The notes beneath the pieces were generated by a model. That model was given only the letters and a program-made list of their open reading frames with translations, did no database searches and was not told where the DNA came from. Made by a program: the position numbers and the translations under genes. 64,000 nucleotides of DNA from Spirometra erinaceieuropaei. Taxonomy: Eukaryota > Platyhelminthes > Cestoda > Diphyllobothriidea > Diphyllobothriidae. Location: contig CACRXP010000012.1 in assembly GCA_902702965.1 (NCBI GenBank), positions 2,288,508-2,352,507 of the forward strand. The letters are read 5' to 3'. This document shows positions 10,571 to 21,680 of this stretch, in pieces. The stretch's first letter is position 1. Every line of letters begins with the position of its first letter.

Positions 10571-11119
10571 GGCATCGGTTTTATTTTATATTGGAATTGC
10601 TGTTGGGGCTAGTACACGAGAATTGTGCACAGGTCCATCTTTATTACTATTACCATTACTGTTATTACTTTATTACTACTCCCGGGTCCTCTGTAGGGAG
10701 CAATATAATTCAGTCCTACCAGTGGTTCTTTGCGTTCATATCTTAGGTTGCATCAACACGATATTTTACTGATTGCTCGGCAGATGGACTGCAAACGAAC
10801 AATACGAGCTGCTAGCAATACTCGATAGATGTTTAGAAATTTTATGACTCTTCACCTCAAAGACTTGTTTTTAAACAGCAAGTAAGAACCGAAAGCCGTT
10901 TTCTTCATAGTTTTCGACGAGTTGACAGTTACCTTATAGAATTAACTGGCGTAAGCTCGAATTACTTACATCTACGAATAGACCATGAAATGTCTATTTA
11001 AAAAGCATTATATCCGCACGCGTGTTGCTACTCCGTATGACGTATGCAGTGAAGGCAATCTACTATCGCTTTAGTCGCATAAAAGAATGCATGGTTTTTC
11101 TTAAAAGGGGGTTGTGCGA
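10571..11119. other. AT-rich stretch, nothing recognised
   Basis: No coding or RNA signal. A short fragment near 10983 (CCATGAAATGTCT) may be a scrap of a foldback terminus. Confidence 0.4.
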
Positions 11120-11400
11120 CAAATCTTTTCCAAAAGTGCAATCAAAAATGGGGCTTGAAATTATGTGGGGATTGGAATGTCTTTAACCAGCTGAAAGATG
11201 CCGTTCCTTTGAGTAAAATACACGGTTGGCTAAAAAACGAACATAAGAGAATATATTTTTACTCCCGCTTTTCCAAACCTACGTTTTAATTTATAGGGGC
11301 ATCAAAAGTCGATCGAAAAAATCATATTACCCAGGTTGTCATTTTGCCTCAAATACCGGTATACTTCGAAGCACAAAAACCTATTCTGTAAAACAACCCT
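11120..11400. mobile_element. Foldback right-arm remnant
   Basis: The text AGGGGCATCAAAAGTCGATC, followed by a variant of GTCATTTT, matches the middle of the A/B right arm. Both ends are lost. Confidence 0.45.
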
Positions 11401-12544
11401 CAGCACCGATGTTGACCAGAACATCCCTGAAGCCAACCACAGAGGGGTATTCGGCTTTTTGATTTTTAGACATAGTATTTACGTTCAACCGAGCTAGCAG
11501 GTCAAATGCCATAATAGGATTGTCTCCCGAAAAGGTTCGTGATCACGTCACCTCTGGTATTTTCTTTCTGGCTTCATTTGATCTAAACCCTATGGGCTAC
11601 TTTTTTCCCAGGTAGCTGATGCACCTCATGAAGTTACACCACTAATTCTTAATTCTGAGCAACTAAAATGACGGAATTTGGGGCTTACTTTTGAGTGCAA
11701 ACACTTAGGCTAAAATGAAAACAAAGAGTGCGACTAGGAACAAATAACAGGCCACTGTAAGTGGGCATTTTGTATTAAATAATAGCTCTGGAATAGTGCT
11801 TGAGAAAGGAAGAAAAAGTGCTTTATTTTGTGGGCAAGTCTAGTGCTGTATGTTATGGTAAACTTTGATCGACGTTTGAGCTCTTAGCCCTAGTAATTGC
11901 GCACCATGTTATAATTAAACTATAATCACAGCGAAAGTTTCACTTTGAAAGTACAGTCGCACCGATATGTGGCAAAAAACTCGAGAATGTCTGTGCAAAA
12001 TTGGAGGAAAGTTGATGTCACAGACAACTGTTTTATTATAAAAAATCAATTGAAAATCATGTCAGTGCCAAAGTAGAGGGAAAAAAATATCATTGATTTA
12101 GGCAGATCAAACTAATGTAAAACATCGAATAATGTCATTTCTAAAAGTTTTAACTTCTGAGTAAAAACATGTATATAATCATGCAGCCCATCGCATGTGG
12201 ACACTCTTCTTACTTTTTGGCCTGAAAACAATAGGAAACTTGTTTGCTAAATTATCGTAATGAATGTGTAGTACTGTCTGTTTTTTGTGGGTAGGAGAAA
12301 GATTTAATACAGTTGTGGCCGCATCTAAAATAGCATGCTGACTAATTACGCGCCCTCAAGAAATTAAAGCATTAAATTGCTTCCAAGGCTGCTTTAAAAA
12401 GGCAACATCCTCAGTCATCTAATTCGAATTTCAGAGCACAGAGACTCTCCGTAGTAGTGCTTATTAACAGTTTAATTTCCTTGTCTCTATCAGTACTTTG
12501 AGGTCTTCACAGCCTATTCTTACAAAGTAACTCTCGAAAGGCAT
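11401..12544. other. AT-rich stretch, nothing recognised
   Basis: About 1.1 kb without recognisable coding, RNA or repeat signal by eye. An unlisted diverged repeat cannot be excluded. Confidence 0.4.
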
Positions 12545-13370
12545 ACTGGGTGACCTAAACAATGAAAGGTATCGAATTTCACAAATGATTGTTAGTCACT
12601 AGCAAAGTGGAAAAATACATAGACTCGGTATCTATTTTAATAGAGAACAGCTTTAAGGGAATTAAGAACCCAAAAGAAATATTAAAGTTGATATTATGTT
12701 TTTTATAAAGACCAGCTTTTTTAGAAAAGCGGAAAATTCCGAAGGCGTCAAAAATTGCTTTGATTCTGTAGACTTCAGTTTTAGATATACAGAAGACCTG
12801 TCCATTAAAAGGCACTGAGTGGTTAAGGTAGTGCAAACAGAATAACGTTTGATACTAATCGTTTAAGGAAGTTTGTATTCAAATATCCCGTAAGACCCAG
12901 TGCAAACTCCGATATGGCTGTTTGTCAACAACCTACGTTCTGAGTGTAAATTCCAAAACAGATTCCCGAATACTTATTACATTTATTTCGCTTTTGCATT
13001 AATTGAGATGCGGTTCACTAAGTCAATTAGCAGTTTGCTTAATTTCGTCGAAAGGGGCGTCATAGGAATAAAGGTTTTCCTAAAGACATCTACTGCAGGG
13101 ACGGTTAGTGACTAATAAATCTAAATAAAACTGACAGCTGCGATCGTAAATACAAAATTTTACGTGAATAATCCGAGCGTTTTTCCTGTAAAATCAATTT
13201 TCATTTTTCGCTCGTCTTGGATTACATGGGGTTTCATATCGGCCTTGAAATACCACTGGATACTTTCTGATTTTCAGCGTTTCCAACCGACTGCCTATAA
13301 AAGGGGATTCTTTATTATGTGTTTATTAAGGCCTTCAAAACAGAACCTCTGGTGCTAGTTCTGGGTCTGG
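12545..13370. mobile_element. C-family element, left part
   Basis: Begins CTGGGTGACCTAAAC and follows the 9107 copy through landmarks such as GTTAGTCACTAGC, CGTCAAAAATTGC and GGCGTCATAGGAATAAAG. The similarity stops near 13370, and no C-type right end follows. Confidence 0.55.
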
Positions 13371-14169
13371 AAAAATATTTTGACCATAAATGTCTGGTCA
13401 AAGGACAATAGAATTCGCTAGAATAACTTCGGTAACGTTTCAGGGGGATATCGTGGGAGAAGGACAGAGAGACCAAAGTATAACCCCCATCTCAATGAAA
13501 TAGACTATTTTGATGTAGAGGAAACGTCTTGTTAATTAAGCTAGAAAGCGACCGTCAAATTTGTCATCGCGTCTACCCTCTACCTAAGTTTCATTGCATT
13601 ACATGGGAATAAATAGATGTTCGTTAACTGCAAAGTTTTACGCTGGAGTTTATGATTGTCATAGACATCAGTGCGGTGCGTTTAAAATGTTTACCACAGA
13701 CTTCCATACACGTTCGGATATCCCATCCATGATTTTCCTGCTGATTCGAATATTCGACAATGTTGCTCATCTGACAGGCTGGAATATAAACACTGCTCCT
13801 TCCAACATCACTTCAACGTCTTTTTAACTGCAGTTCGTAATGGCTGGGAGGACAATACCAAGGGAATACAAAACGGCCGCCAATAATGTCAACTTATAAT
13901 AACGCGTACATTTCATATCGAGTCATTTCCCAATGAGTCTTCACTCATTTGAGCAGTGAACCTTGTCCGTATAACCATACGTCCAATAATTTATTTTTTA
14001 CCATATCAAGAGAAGCCAGCACCCATTATGTTGCCTTATAGAGTTACCAAATTTTCTTCTCCTGCAACCTTGTGCCGCAAGCTGCCGCCAAGCAGGTGAG
14101 TAAGATGAGCCTGCTTTCAAATGTTTCATTTGCAGGGTAGTTAAACAAACCTCTGCTGAATCGCTGTAA
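13371..14169. other. Stretch between C copy and transposase relic
   Basis: An open stretch of 77 codons (13594-13827, plus) has no recognised domain. If the transposase at 14170 once had its N-terminal half here, it is beyond recognition by eye. Confidence 0.3.
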
Positions 14170-14659
14170 TCCAGTAGAAATGAATATGGTGAACCTACTG
14201 TCGAACGCATCATTTCCATGATCAACAACCAAGGTAAGACGTCTATCCAACGTCTACACGACAATGCTCCTGTCTATCGTTCTAAAAAAGTATGAATCTA
14301 ATAACGCTTTCAACTGTAATCTAACTTTTTAGACAACAGCCAGCCACTCCGCGTGTTTCCTTCAGTCGATTTTTCTCCCTGCCAAAAGTCCGGATCTCAT
14401 TCCCATCGAAAATCATTTCGCTCTTATCAAAAGACATTGGCATAAGGCGAATAAGAAACTGTCCATGCATGGAAAACTTGAGTTCGCGCCAGACAATCAC
14501 ACTGAACAATCCACTAGAGATAACCTGGCCATCTTCTTGTCTGAAAGACTTTCTACTTTGATTAATGCAAATGAACAATCAACAAAGCATATTTGCTATT
14601 ATTTTTCATTATTTTCACTATTTCGTGTGTCTCCCCTCATGATGCACCCTTATAGTTAG
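14170..14659 (+). pseudogene. Tc1/mariner-type transposase relic
   Basis: Two frame-shifted pieces keep the second and third catalytic blocks of a DDE transposase. Piece 1 (14170-14292) ends LHDNAPVYRSKKV then stop; the Asp of HDNAPV at 14260 corresponds to the second D. Piece 2 (14378-14659, next frame) has LPAKSPDLIPIENHFALIKR; the Glu of PIEN (14408) is the third catalytic residue. Tc1 relatives have DNAPVH and SPDLNPIEN at these places. The gap between them is about 49 codons rather than the usual 34, with stops, so the region has decayed. The N-terminal half and first D are not found. An A-type terminus lies 200 bp downstream. Confidence 0.75.
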
Positions 14660-14855
14660 CCCTATTTATGAGATTTGTAATATAGCCACTTTTTCAAATC
14701 CCAGTTTTCGGTGGAAATTAATTATTTTTACGTCAGTAAATGTTAATTTAACATCCCAACTATGCCTTCTTTTTAAGAACGATCGTCTTTTCACTGCCGT
14801 TAGACATTGAGGAACGCAGGCTGGGTGGATTTTGCGTTATAGGGATTTTGTTTTT

Positions 14856-14892
14856 CTAACTCATGACACTTCATGAGTTAGCACGCCTACTG
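14856..14892. repeat. A-family terminus with local palindrome
   Basis: CTAACTCATGA is followed by its near mirror TCATGAGTTAG, then the A-type end CACGCCTACTG and TA (14893-14894). It is either the right end of the element carrying the transposase relic or a deleted foldback copy. Confidence 0.6.
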
Positions 14893-15129
14893 TAACAGTC
14901 ATGTAAGCATGATTTTAAGATGGGGATTTCAGTCTTGCAGCTTATCCTTCAAAGACAGCAGCCGAAACAGTTTTCCTCCTCCCTATTCGTCGGCTTATGA
15001 GAGGATAACCGGGACGAAATGAAAGTAGAAAGTCGAGGAAATTCAATAAAAAGACCTCAAACGAAGCAGAACGAAGCACTGCTGTTAACTTTACAGATTT
15101 GCGCATATGCCAGACAGTCTCATATCACT
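14893..15129. other. Nothing recognised
   Basis: No feature supported between the A-type terminus and the GC-rich segment. Confidence 0.4.
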
Positions 15130-15660
15130 CGCTTCAGCGGACAACTTGATTTATCAGGGTTAGTTGTGATTTACAAGAGGAGAGAGGATTTCTCCAGCCC
15201 TGTCCCGCTCCAAGTTTCCCTGATTTCACTAACTTGGGGGTCCCTTGGACGAATGCATAAAGCGTTGTCCGGTCCAGCCGGGTGCCCGAGTTAGAGTTCC
15301 CCTTTGCCGACCTATCAGGTCCTTCCCCCGATGACGCGAAATGACTGCGTAGGGGAGGTCGGGCTCTTTCGCACTGATGCGCATATGCGCTGGGCCGGAG
15401 TGTGCACGTTACAAAGTCCACCAAGCGAATATTCGCCGCATGCACACACACACATACACAGGTACCATCCTGCCGGAGCTGTAGCGACCTCGGGGAGGAC
15501 GGAGTCCTTTTTGGCAGCCTAGCTGTGGGCTACCCGGCGCGCCCGGGGGGGGGTGATGGCGGCGGACAGTCGTCAGCGCGGGCTAGCTGCGAGGAAGACA
15601 GGCTCTCCCGGTTGCGAACCGTGGGGGGGGGGGGGGCGAGAGCGACAGTAATTTATTACA
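15130..15660. other. GC-rich segment with CA and G runs
   Basis: Noticeably richer in G+C and CpG than the surroundings. It holds a short CA run (about 15429-15450), a nine-G run near 15545 and a 14-G run (15623-15636) with G-quadruplex potential. Open frames exist on both strands (for example 15134-15451 minus) but none has a domain I know. It may be an unlisted repeat or a promoter-like CpG patch. Confidence 0.35.
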
Positions 15661-16476
15661 AGGTGTGGCTGGGCATTAATTTGACTGACCGATTGCCTTG
15701 AAAAAGGCCGTAGTTCCTAACCGTATTGCGACAGGGTTAATTTCGCCTGACAGCGAGCAGAGCTCCACTCGCCGTCATCCGGCACAGTGCGTATGCCTGA
15801 GGTGTGGATAGAAAAGTCCGCCTCCGAATCCAGACGTTGCGGGAAACCAAGGTCTTTGCTCCACGCGGCCACTTACAAAGGAGTTACTACGTAACTGGAT
15901 TTTCAATCGAGCGGGCGTAGGAACAGATTTCTGCTCAACAACAAAGACGACATCAGCTTGTAGGCAGTTCTGCCCAAGTTATGTCTAAGGGACTTTGGAA
16001 GAAGAGCTATGCAATTATCACGACTTAGTATCAAACCAAAGGACAGGTTTCAAGTTCGACTACTGGGACGAGGTAATAGTCTTATGAATGAATTTTGGCT
16101 AAACGCAACCGCGAATGATGACAGCTCGATGGTCCTACGGAATGGCATCCACTACAAGCTCCACGGGATGAGCGCAATACCGGGGATTTAAGCGTAAATT
16201 GCTTTGTAGTAAAACAGAATCGTGTAGCTTCTCCTACTCTCTCCAGTCCCCTATTAATCGTGCTTTAATGACGAGACAATACCAAGAAGATCTGAGGAGG
16301 CTTACAATACTAAAAAAACATCTACGCGTGCTACAAGCCACCCGGCCACTACACCGCGTATAAGACTTTCACAATGGCGGCTCGGATATCACATCATTGA
16401 GAACGCCATAGGAACAACGTTAAAAGGAGTAATTGGGGCCTCATTCGCATTTCTGCAGTCACTCCAAAATACTCAC
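15661..16476. other. Nothing recognised
   Basis: No supported gene. As part of the upstream minus-strand context, it would be the intron downstream of the exon candidate at 16477-16655 if that exon is real. Confidence 0.35.
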
Positions 16477-16655
16477 CATCAGTACCGGGTTTTCCCATCT
16501 GTTGGTAGCGTTCAAAGTCACGAATATTAGCTTTTCGTGGGGCATTCAAGCTCGTCAGATTTATTGTATCGGGGAGTGAGCTCCTGTGTCGCGAAGATGG
16601 GCTTCCAAGTGACGACCTCGCTCCCTCTTCCATCTTCAGTGCATCAGTCGACTGC
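16477..16655 (-). CDS. Candidate internal exon, unassigned protein
   Basis: The acceptor text GTGAGTTTCAG ends at 16656 and a strong donor GTGAGT begins at 16476 on the minus strand. The 179 bp hold 59 codons with one base left at each side. The frame reads QSTDALKMEEGARSSLGSPS, then SRHRSSLPDTINLTSLNAPR, then KANIRDFERYQQMGKPGTD. It is hydrophilic, Ser-rich and compositionally protein-like, as in a cytoplasmic linker. I do not recognise the family. Reading past the donor changes character at once. Confidence 0.45.
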
Positions 16656-17420
16656 CTGAAACTCACAACCAACTGGTCACCCACTTGTGTCCAATGGACA
16701 AAAAATCAAGTGGCCCGTCTATGCGTGCCACACACGAGACAAAACAACTGAATACTAGACAGCTACCCCTCGCCCTCCCCTGCCAGGACAAAAAATGTCA
16801 TTTGGCATGCTCGGTGAAGACTACCAGCAGTCCAATATGAACCTGGCTACAACATATGCTAGGCACGCAATGTTGCCTTCTTTTCTTCTTATTATCTATG
16901 AACTGCAAGATTGCAACAGCATGTATGAGGAAATGACAGAAGGTAAACACTTTTTGGACATGTAGTTCAGCCTACATGACGCCACGCTCTGCCCGGATGA
17001 CCTTGACAGCTCGATTTTGCTGGCCCGGGAAAGGACAAAGCAAGTGGTCCCACCAATTGTAGTGACAACGAACTCACATACAGAAGGGCGAAGCAGTTTG
17101 GATATAAGTACAAGTAAAAACACATTGTACGGAAATATTTTAAGTTCCATCTACCGTACGCAATTTAAGCCAGAGGGTTCCCGACAAAACCGCTGTTAGG
17201 AGCACCATTCGACGGTTTTTCGCCGGTACTAAAGGTTTTAAAATGATACGGCCAACAGGCTCCAAATTAATTGGCATCCTTCTTACTAATAAGATTAGTC
17301 GAGGAATTTGAAAGAGTTTTCGCTAGACATCCTACATGAAACAGCGCTCTCAGTGAACTAAAGTTATTTTCAAAGGCAAATGGGCTGGATCGCAGTTGGT
17401 AGCCCGGAATGGGAACCAGA
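16656..17420. other. Nothing recognised except a short dispersed motif
   Basis: The phrase CCCGTCTATGCGTGCCACAC (16724) recurs, some copies inverted, near 21190, 56640, 61255 and 61465, so it marks an unlisted repeat. No gene is supported. Confidence 0.35.
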
Positions 17421-17690
17421 CGGCGACCTTAACCCTAATCCCAACCTAAACCCTAACCCTAACCTCGACCGTTACCGTTAACCCTAATGGCAATCCTAAC
17501 CCTAACCCTAGCCGAAATTGTAAAGGTAACCGTAGCCCTTAGACAGAGCCGTAACTGAGAAGCCTAACCGTAATATTGGAACCTATTCGTACTCTCAAAC
17601 TCTAACCATAACCCGAAAACTGAAGCCTAAAGGCATAACCCTAACCGGAAAATCGGAAACCATTAACCAGGACCCTAATCCTAACCTCAA
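17421..17690 (-). repeat. Interstitial telomere-like repeats (CCCTAA strand)
   Basis: Imperfect tandem CCCTAA units, densest at 17430-17515 (for example AACCCTAACCCTAACC) and weaker to about 17690. The unit matches the TTAGGG telomere type known in flatworms. Being internal and degenerate, it is an interstitial remnant rather than a chromosome end. Confidence 0.65.
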
Positions 17691-18664
17691 ACGTAAAACG
17701 GAAGCCAAATTGTCCAATGTGACTATGGAGGCCCACAAAATAACCCCAGTAAACAAACCCCCCAGCCATCTGTAATGCGGGTCCGGGCTACCAACTGCGA
17801 TCTAGCCGGCAAATGTTGTAATCTTATTACAGTAAGCCGAATTGTATAGGTGTATCCGAAGTTTTGGGTGGATGTCACCTGAGCTTCGATTCCTACTGCA
17901 TCCTACATCCTCTTTCACTGTTGACATGAATCGTTAAACAGCATGGATAAAAAGTGGGTCGTTTGTTTCGGAAAAGTTGTGAGGGATTTGCTTGCGCATC
18001 TTGCGAAGCACACCCCTGGCCGCACCTTTCCCACGGATGCGCGCAATTTCTAACCGAACTGGAGGCCCATTTCCTACTTCTCGCAACTGGTAGGTTCAAA
18101 CATCGCAAATACGCAAGAAGCTACGGCATCCGACTAAGCTCCTAAAGCAGGATGTGAATTCAAACACGACCCAATGAATAAATAGCAATCTAAGCTAAAA
18201 TTCTGCTGAATTTGGTTGGCTGGAAATCAGAGACCTATAAAGGACTTTAGTCCACGGTTCTTCTTCTACGCTATTTTTAAAATAACCGCCACTTATATGT
18301 GTGAAGAGCGGGGTTTGGGAGTTGGTACCTAAGCTAACGAATTCATCAGTTCGAATTTAAGTTGAATTTGTACTGGGGGTTAGAAAAACGGGGTAGGTTT
18401 AAACAGTCTTAAAGACATCCCAGATTTACTGAGCGATTTTAGATCGTGACAATCCATGCGCACTTTTGTAGAATGGGTCAGTCTGAAAACGGTTTGTACT
18501 AGGTTAAACGATGGCTTACGTCCCAGCCGTAGTTTGTTTAGACTTGGAAATTGTGCTTGAGCGCCTTTTCTCTCATACTTTGGATTTTCATGAAAGTGAT
18601 GCATCACAGTCAACTACATCCTCTGCGCTCGTCGACTAAATCCAAACTACCTTCCTGGTAGATA
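17691..18664. other. Nothing recognised
   Basis: Open frames of 63-77 codons on both strands (17893-18145, 18380-18613) have no known domain. Confidence 0.35.
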
Positions 18665-19658
18665 CAGTAGGTGGGCTAACTCATGAAATGTCAACCGAAA
18701 TTCCGAAATGCGTTTTCGTTTCGAAAAGATTAATTAAATATGGTTGTAAAACTAGTCAACCTGCAACCTAACTCATTAATATTTCAGTTACCTCAGGATG
18801 CCGGCTTTCGAATAAACTTCCTTTCGGCTGCATGCAAAAACTACACTCTGTAAAAAATTAGTACCTATGTGGCATGCATTTTTCTCATTGATTTCTGATG
18901 CCTCTAAAAGTCCAATTATATTGCATGGAAAACGTTCATAAAAATATTCATTCTTTTACTTATTCGGTAGGAAACTACGTCTTCTTCTAATTTTATACTC
19001 GAAGGAGGGATATAATTTGGTTTTAAAAAGGTTTTTCAATCCCCGAATAATTTTTGAACCCGGTCTACCGTCGCACTTGGATTCAGGGTTTCCAGCCTAC
19101 AAGCCGTATATTTTTCGCGTACGGAAAACCACACATTTCTCTACGGTAATAAAGGGAGATCATATAGGGTTCATAAAATTAAACAGTGGATTTGGTCCAT
19201 GTTGTTAACTTTGCGAGCCACATTGGTAAATGCAGAGACATAACGTTTTATGTACGGCAATTTCGCGGTATTATAGAATCTCACAATTAGAAACTTTTTT
19301 AAAACCGAATTTTGCTCTCCTTCGAGTATAAAATTAGAAGAAGACGTAACTTTCTACCGAATAAGTAAAAGAATGAATATTTTTATGAACGTTCTCCATG
19401 AAACATAATTGGACTTTAGGTTCATCGAGAGACAATGAGAAAAATACATGTCACTCAAGTAGTCATTTTTTACAGAGTGTAGGTTTTGCCTGCAGCCGGA
19501 AGGAAGTTCTTTCGAAAGTCGGCATCCTGAAGTAACTGAATTATTATAGAATTATGCTGCAGGCTGATTAGTTTTACAACCCTACTTAATTAATCTTTTC
19601 GAAACGAAAACGCATTTCGGAATTTTGGTTGACATTTCATGAGTTAGCACACCTACTT
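18665..19658. mobile_element. Foldback element A2 (complete, best preserved A copy)
   Basis: Flanked by TA on both sides (18663-18664, 19659-19660). The left end is CAGTAGGTGGGCTAACTCAT; the right end is CATGAGTTAGCACACCTAC. The arms extend inward about 350 bp with landmarks GAAACGAAAACGC and, inverted, GCGTTTTCGTTTC. The core of about 280 bp is in the opposite orientation to A1. No coding capacity. Confidence 0.85.
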
Positions 19659-20129
19659 TACCTTTCCGCCTATTTACTGCTTCTGATAATGAGTCATGCT
19701 GTGATTCGAGCATTCTAGTGTGAGGAGAAGATGCTGATCGTTTAACTTCCACAGCGGACTATGCTACAGATATGCTGAACCAAGACGCGTTTATTGGGTT
19801 GCGCCAAATCAGTGCGAGCCCGCAGCGACTGTGGTACATGCTTGCGGTGCTGCCTAGACAAAGTCCTTCACACCACGCCGGCCACTGTATGTGATTCCGC
19901 CAACGGTTGGCTGACCGGCATGGACATTGGAAAATCCATCGCCGAAGGTAAGTCAATTCCATTCTCATTGCCGATATAGCCAAGGATGAGAGAGAGGACT
20001 GCTTTATTTTGAAAATAACTTTCAAAACTTTCAGCAAAAACGGTTCTCCAGCACACAGTGATTACCATAGAGATTAACAGGTTTTTGGACAGACAGGTGG
20101 ACATGATTATATATGAAGAAAAAAGGACT
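19659..20129. other. Unassigned, includes LINE 3' flank
   Basis: The portion nearest 20130 is probably the 3' untranslated end of the LINE; the rest is unrecognised. Confidence 0.35.
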
Positions 20130-21030
20130 TTAAGGTGCAAGATCGAGTTTTAGTTTTTGTTTTTCAACATCTTTGCAGGTGAGATACCGGGCTAGAAATG
20201 GCAGTATGGAATTCCGATAGGCCGAAGTGCGGCAAGGGATGTGGCGGAAGCATCGACGCGTGGGGCGTAAGGATTTTGCAGCCATTAACTCATTATGAAG
20301 GGGATGGACGGTGTCATTCAGAATTCGGTCAGCGAATTGCTCCACCGAGTTGAAATGTCGCTGCACGATGATATCAACTAAAAGATGATAGGAAACACCA
20401 GCAGCAGAGGCGAGCATTCGAATGACACGTTTAAAAATAATTAGATCTTTTTTAAGTAAAGCTGGAAAAATAACTGGAGAACAATAAAGAATGAGTGGAA
20501 GAATACAGCCATCTATGAATCGCCAGATTAAGGGCTGGGGTGTGTGATATGAACGTAGACGACGAATATAATAAACAAGTTTTTGAATTTTTGTTAAAAG
20601 GGTTTCCATATGAAGAGAGAAAGAGAGATTTGAGGATAAAGTAACACCTAGGTACCGGAAAGAAGATACCTCATTGGGAAGAATATCCAAAGGTTCAGGA
20701 ATGGGAGAGGGTCGCAATCGAAACACACACTGTACTGATTTCTGATTGTTGAGTAGGAGTCCATTATTCGAAGACCATGCGGAGACGTGGTCTAAGCCAT
20801 CCTTTAAAGACTGTAGGTGAGTCAGGTTTTTGAGTGGGTGGCCTACGACCATGTCATCGGCATACTTAACATACAGGCAGTCGTTTGGCGATCTCAAATC
20901 ATCAGTATGTAGGGAGAAAAGATGAGGGGATAAGATAGAACCTTGAAGAACTCCACAATTGTTTGGAAGAATAGAAGATAGATGGATAGGAGTACCCGAA
21001 AGCAGTCCCGAAGAGAAAGATGCGATCGGT
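20130..21030 (-). pseudogene. LINE reverse transcriptase, C-terminal half (CR1/Jockey-like)
   Basis: An uninterrupted frame of about 300 codons. It contains GVLQGSILSPHLFSLHTDDL (RT palm block) and KYADDMVV, the catalytic YADD box. After these come the usual thumb and C-terminal blocks: FRYLGVTLSSNLSF, LVYYIRRLRS, CILPLILYCSP and, near the end, RTSAYRNSILPFLARYL. No RNase H follows. The endonuclease and RT fingers are missing, so the copy is 5'-truncated near 21030, next to a PLE fragment. The frame has no stops, so it is a fairly recent copy. The clade call is by motif style only. Confidence 0.8.
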
Positions 21031-21055
21031 GGAACAAGAAGCTTATTCGCACGGG

Positions 21056-21086
21056 GTTTCAAATTCTCATTCGAACCAATCCTCAG
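21056..21086 (-). ncRNA. PLE hammerhead core remnant
   Basis: On the minus strand CTGAGGA, a stem II with loop, and GAAAC occupy 31 bases, exactly the span of the better cores at 55746 and 60012. CTGAGGA replaces CTGATGA, which the N7 position permits. The flanks also match the 60012 copy (AATAAGCTT versus AATAAAGCC). Stem II is weak here. Confidence 0.45.
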
Positions 21087-21110
21087 AGACAGTCATAAAT
21101 GAGGGCGATG

Positions 21111-21680
21111 GATACACGAATGCCTCTTACAGCATTTGCACTGACGTGAGATCCGAATCGCCTGCAAGGTGGCCTGGTAATTCAGTGGGAATTGGGTCGC
21201 GTGTGTGGCACACATAGACGGGATGGGTAGCTTTACTCGTCACTGTGCCCATGGTCACCTCCGGTTGCCTTGGTATTGTTTTCCCATCTGAGTGAGGTGG
21301 GTGAGGGAAGAGAGGCTACGATGGGTGTTGCGCATGAGTCTACCCCACAGTAAACGAATTCATCGCGTAATTTGCGTCCACGCCGTGGGTGAGCGTGGAC
21401 GTCGTCGCTCGCGACGGTCTAAGTTTCGGGTGTTATTATGGCTTTTATAATCGCACCAAATGAGGCCCTGCAAGTGGTTATTGGCGTTATGAAGTCGTTG
21501 CATCCCATGGGGTGTTCCTCGCCTTGGATCACCGTTTACCTGAGATCAAACCGCCAGCCTTTACTTAAGTCAGGGCAGCCTTGCTGAAGCTAACTGCTTT
21601 AGCAGTTAAATTGCAAACCACAGATTCCCTTTGTAACCCCATAGACAGCTTTGGTTGTGTCCGCACTTGTACGAGACCTA
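21111..21680. other. Nothing recognised
   Basis: Contains the dispersed phrase GTGTGTGGCACACATAGACG (21196); otherwise no support for a feature. Confidence 0.35.

Noticed and set aside
15134..15451. 105-codon minus-strand frame in GC-rich DNA
   Set aside because: No domain recognised and frames are open on both strands there, as expected for GC-rich sequence.
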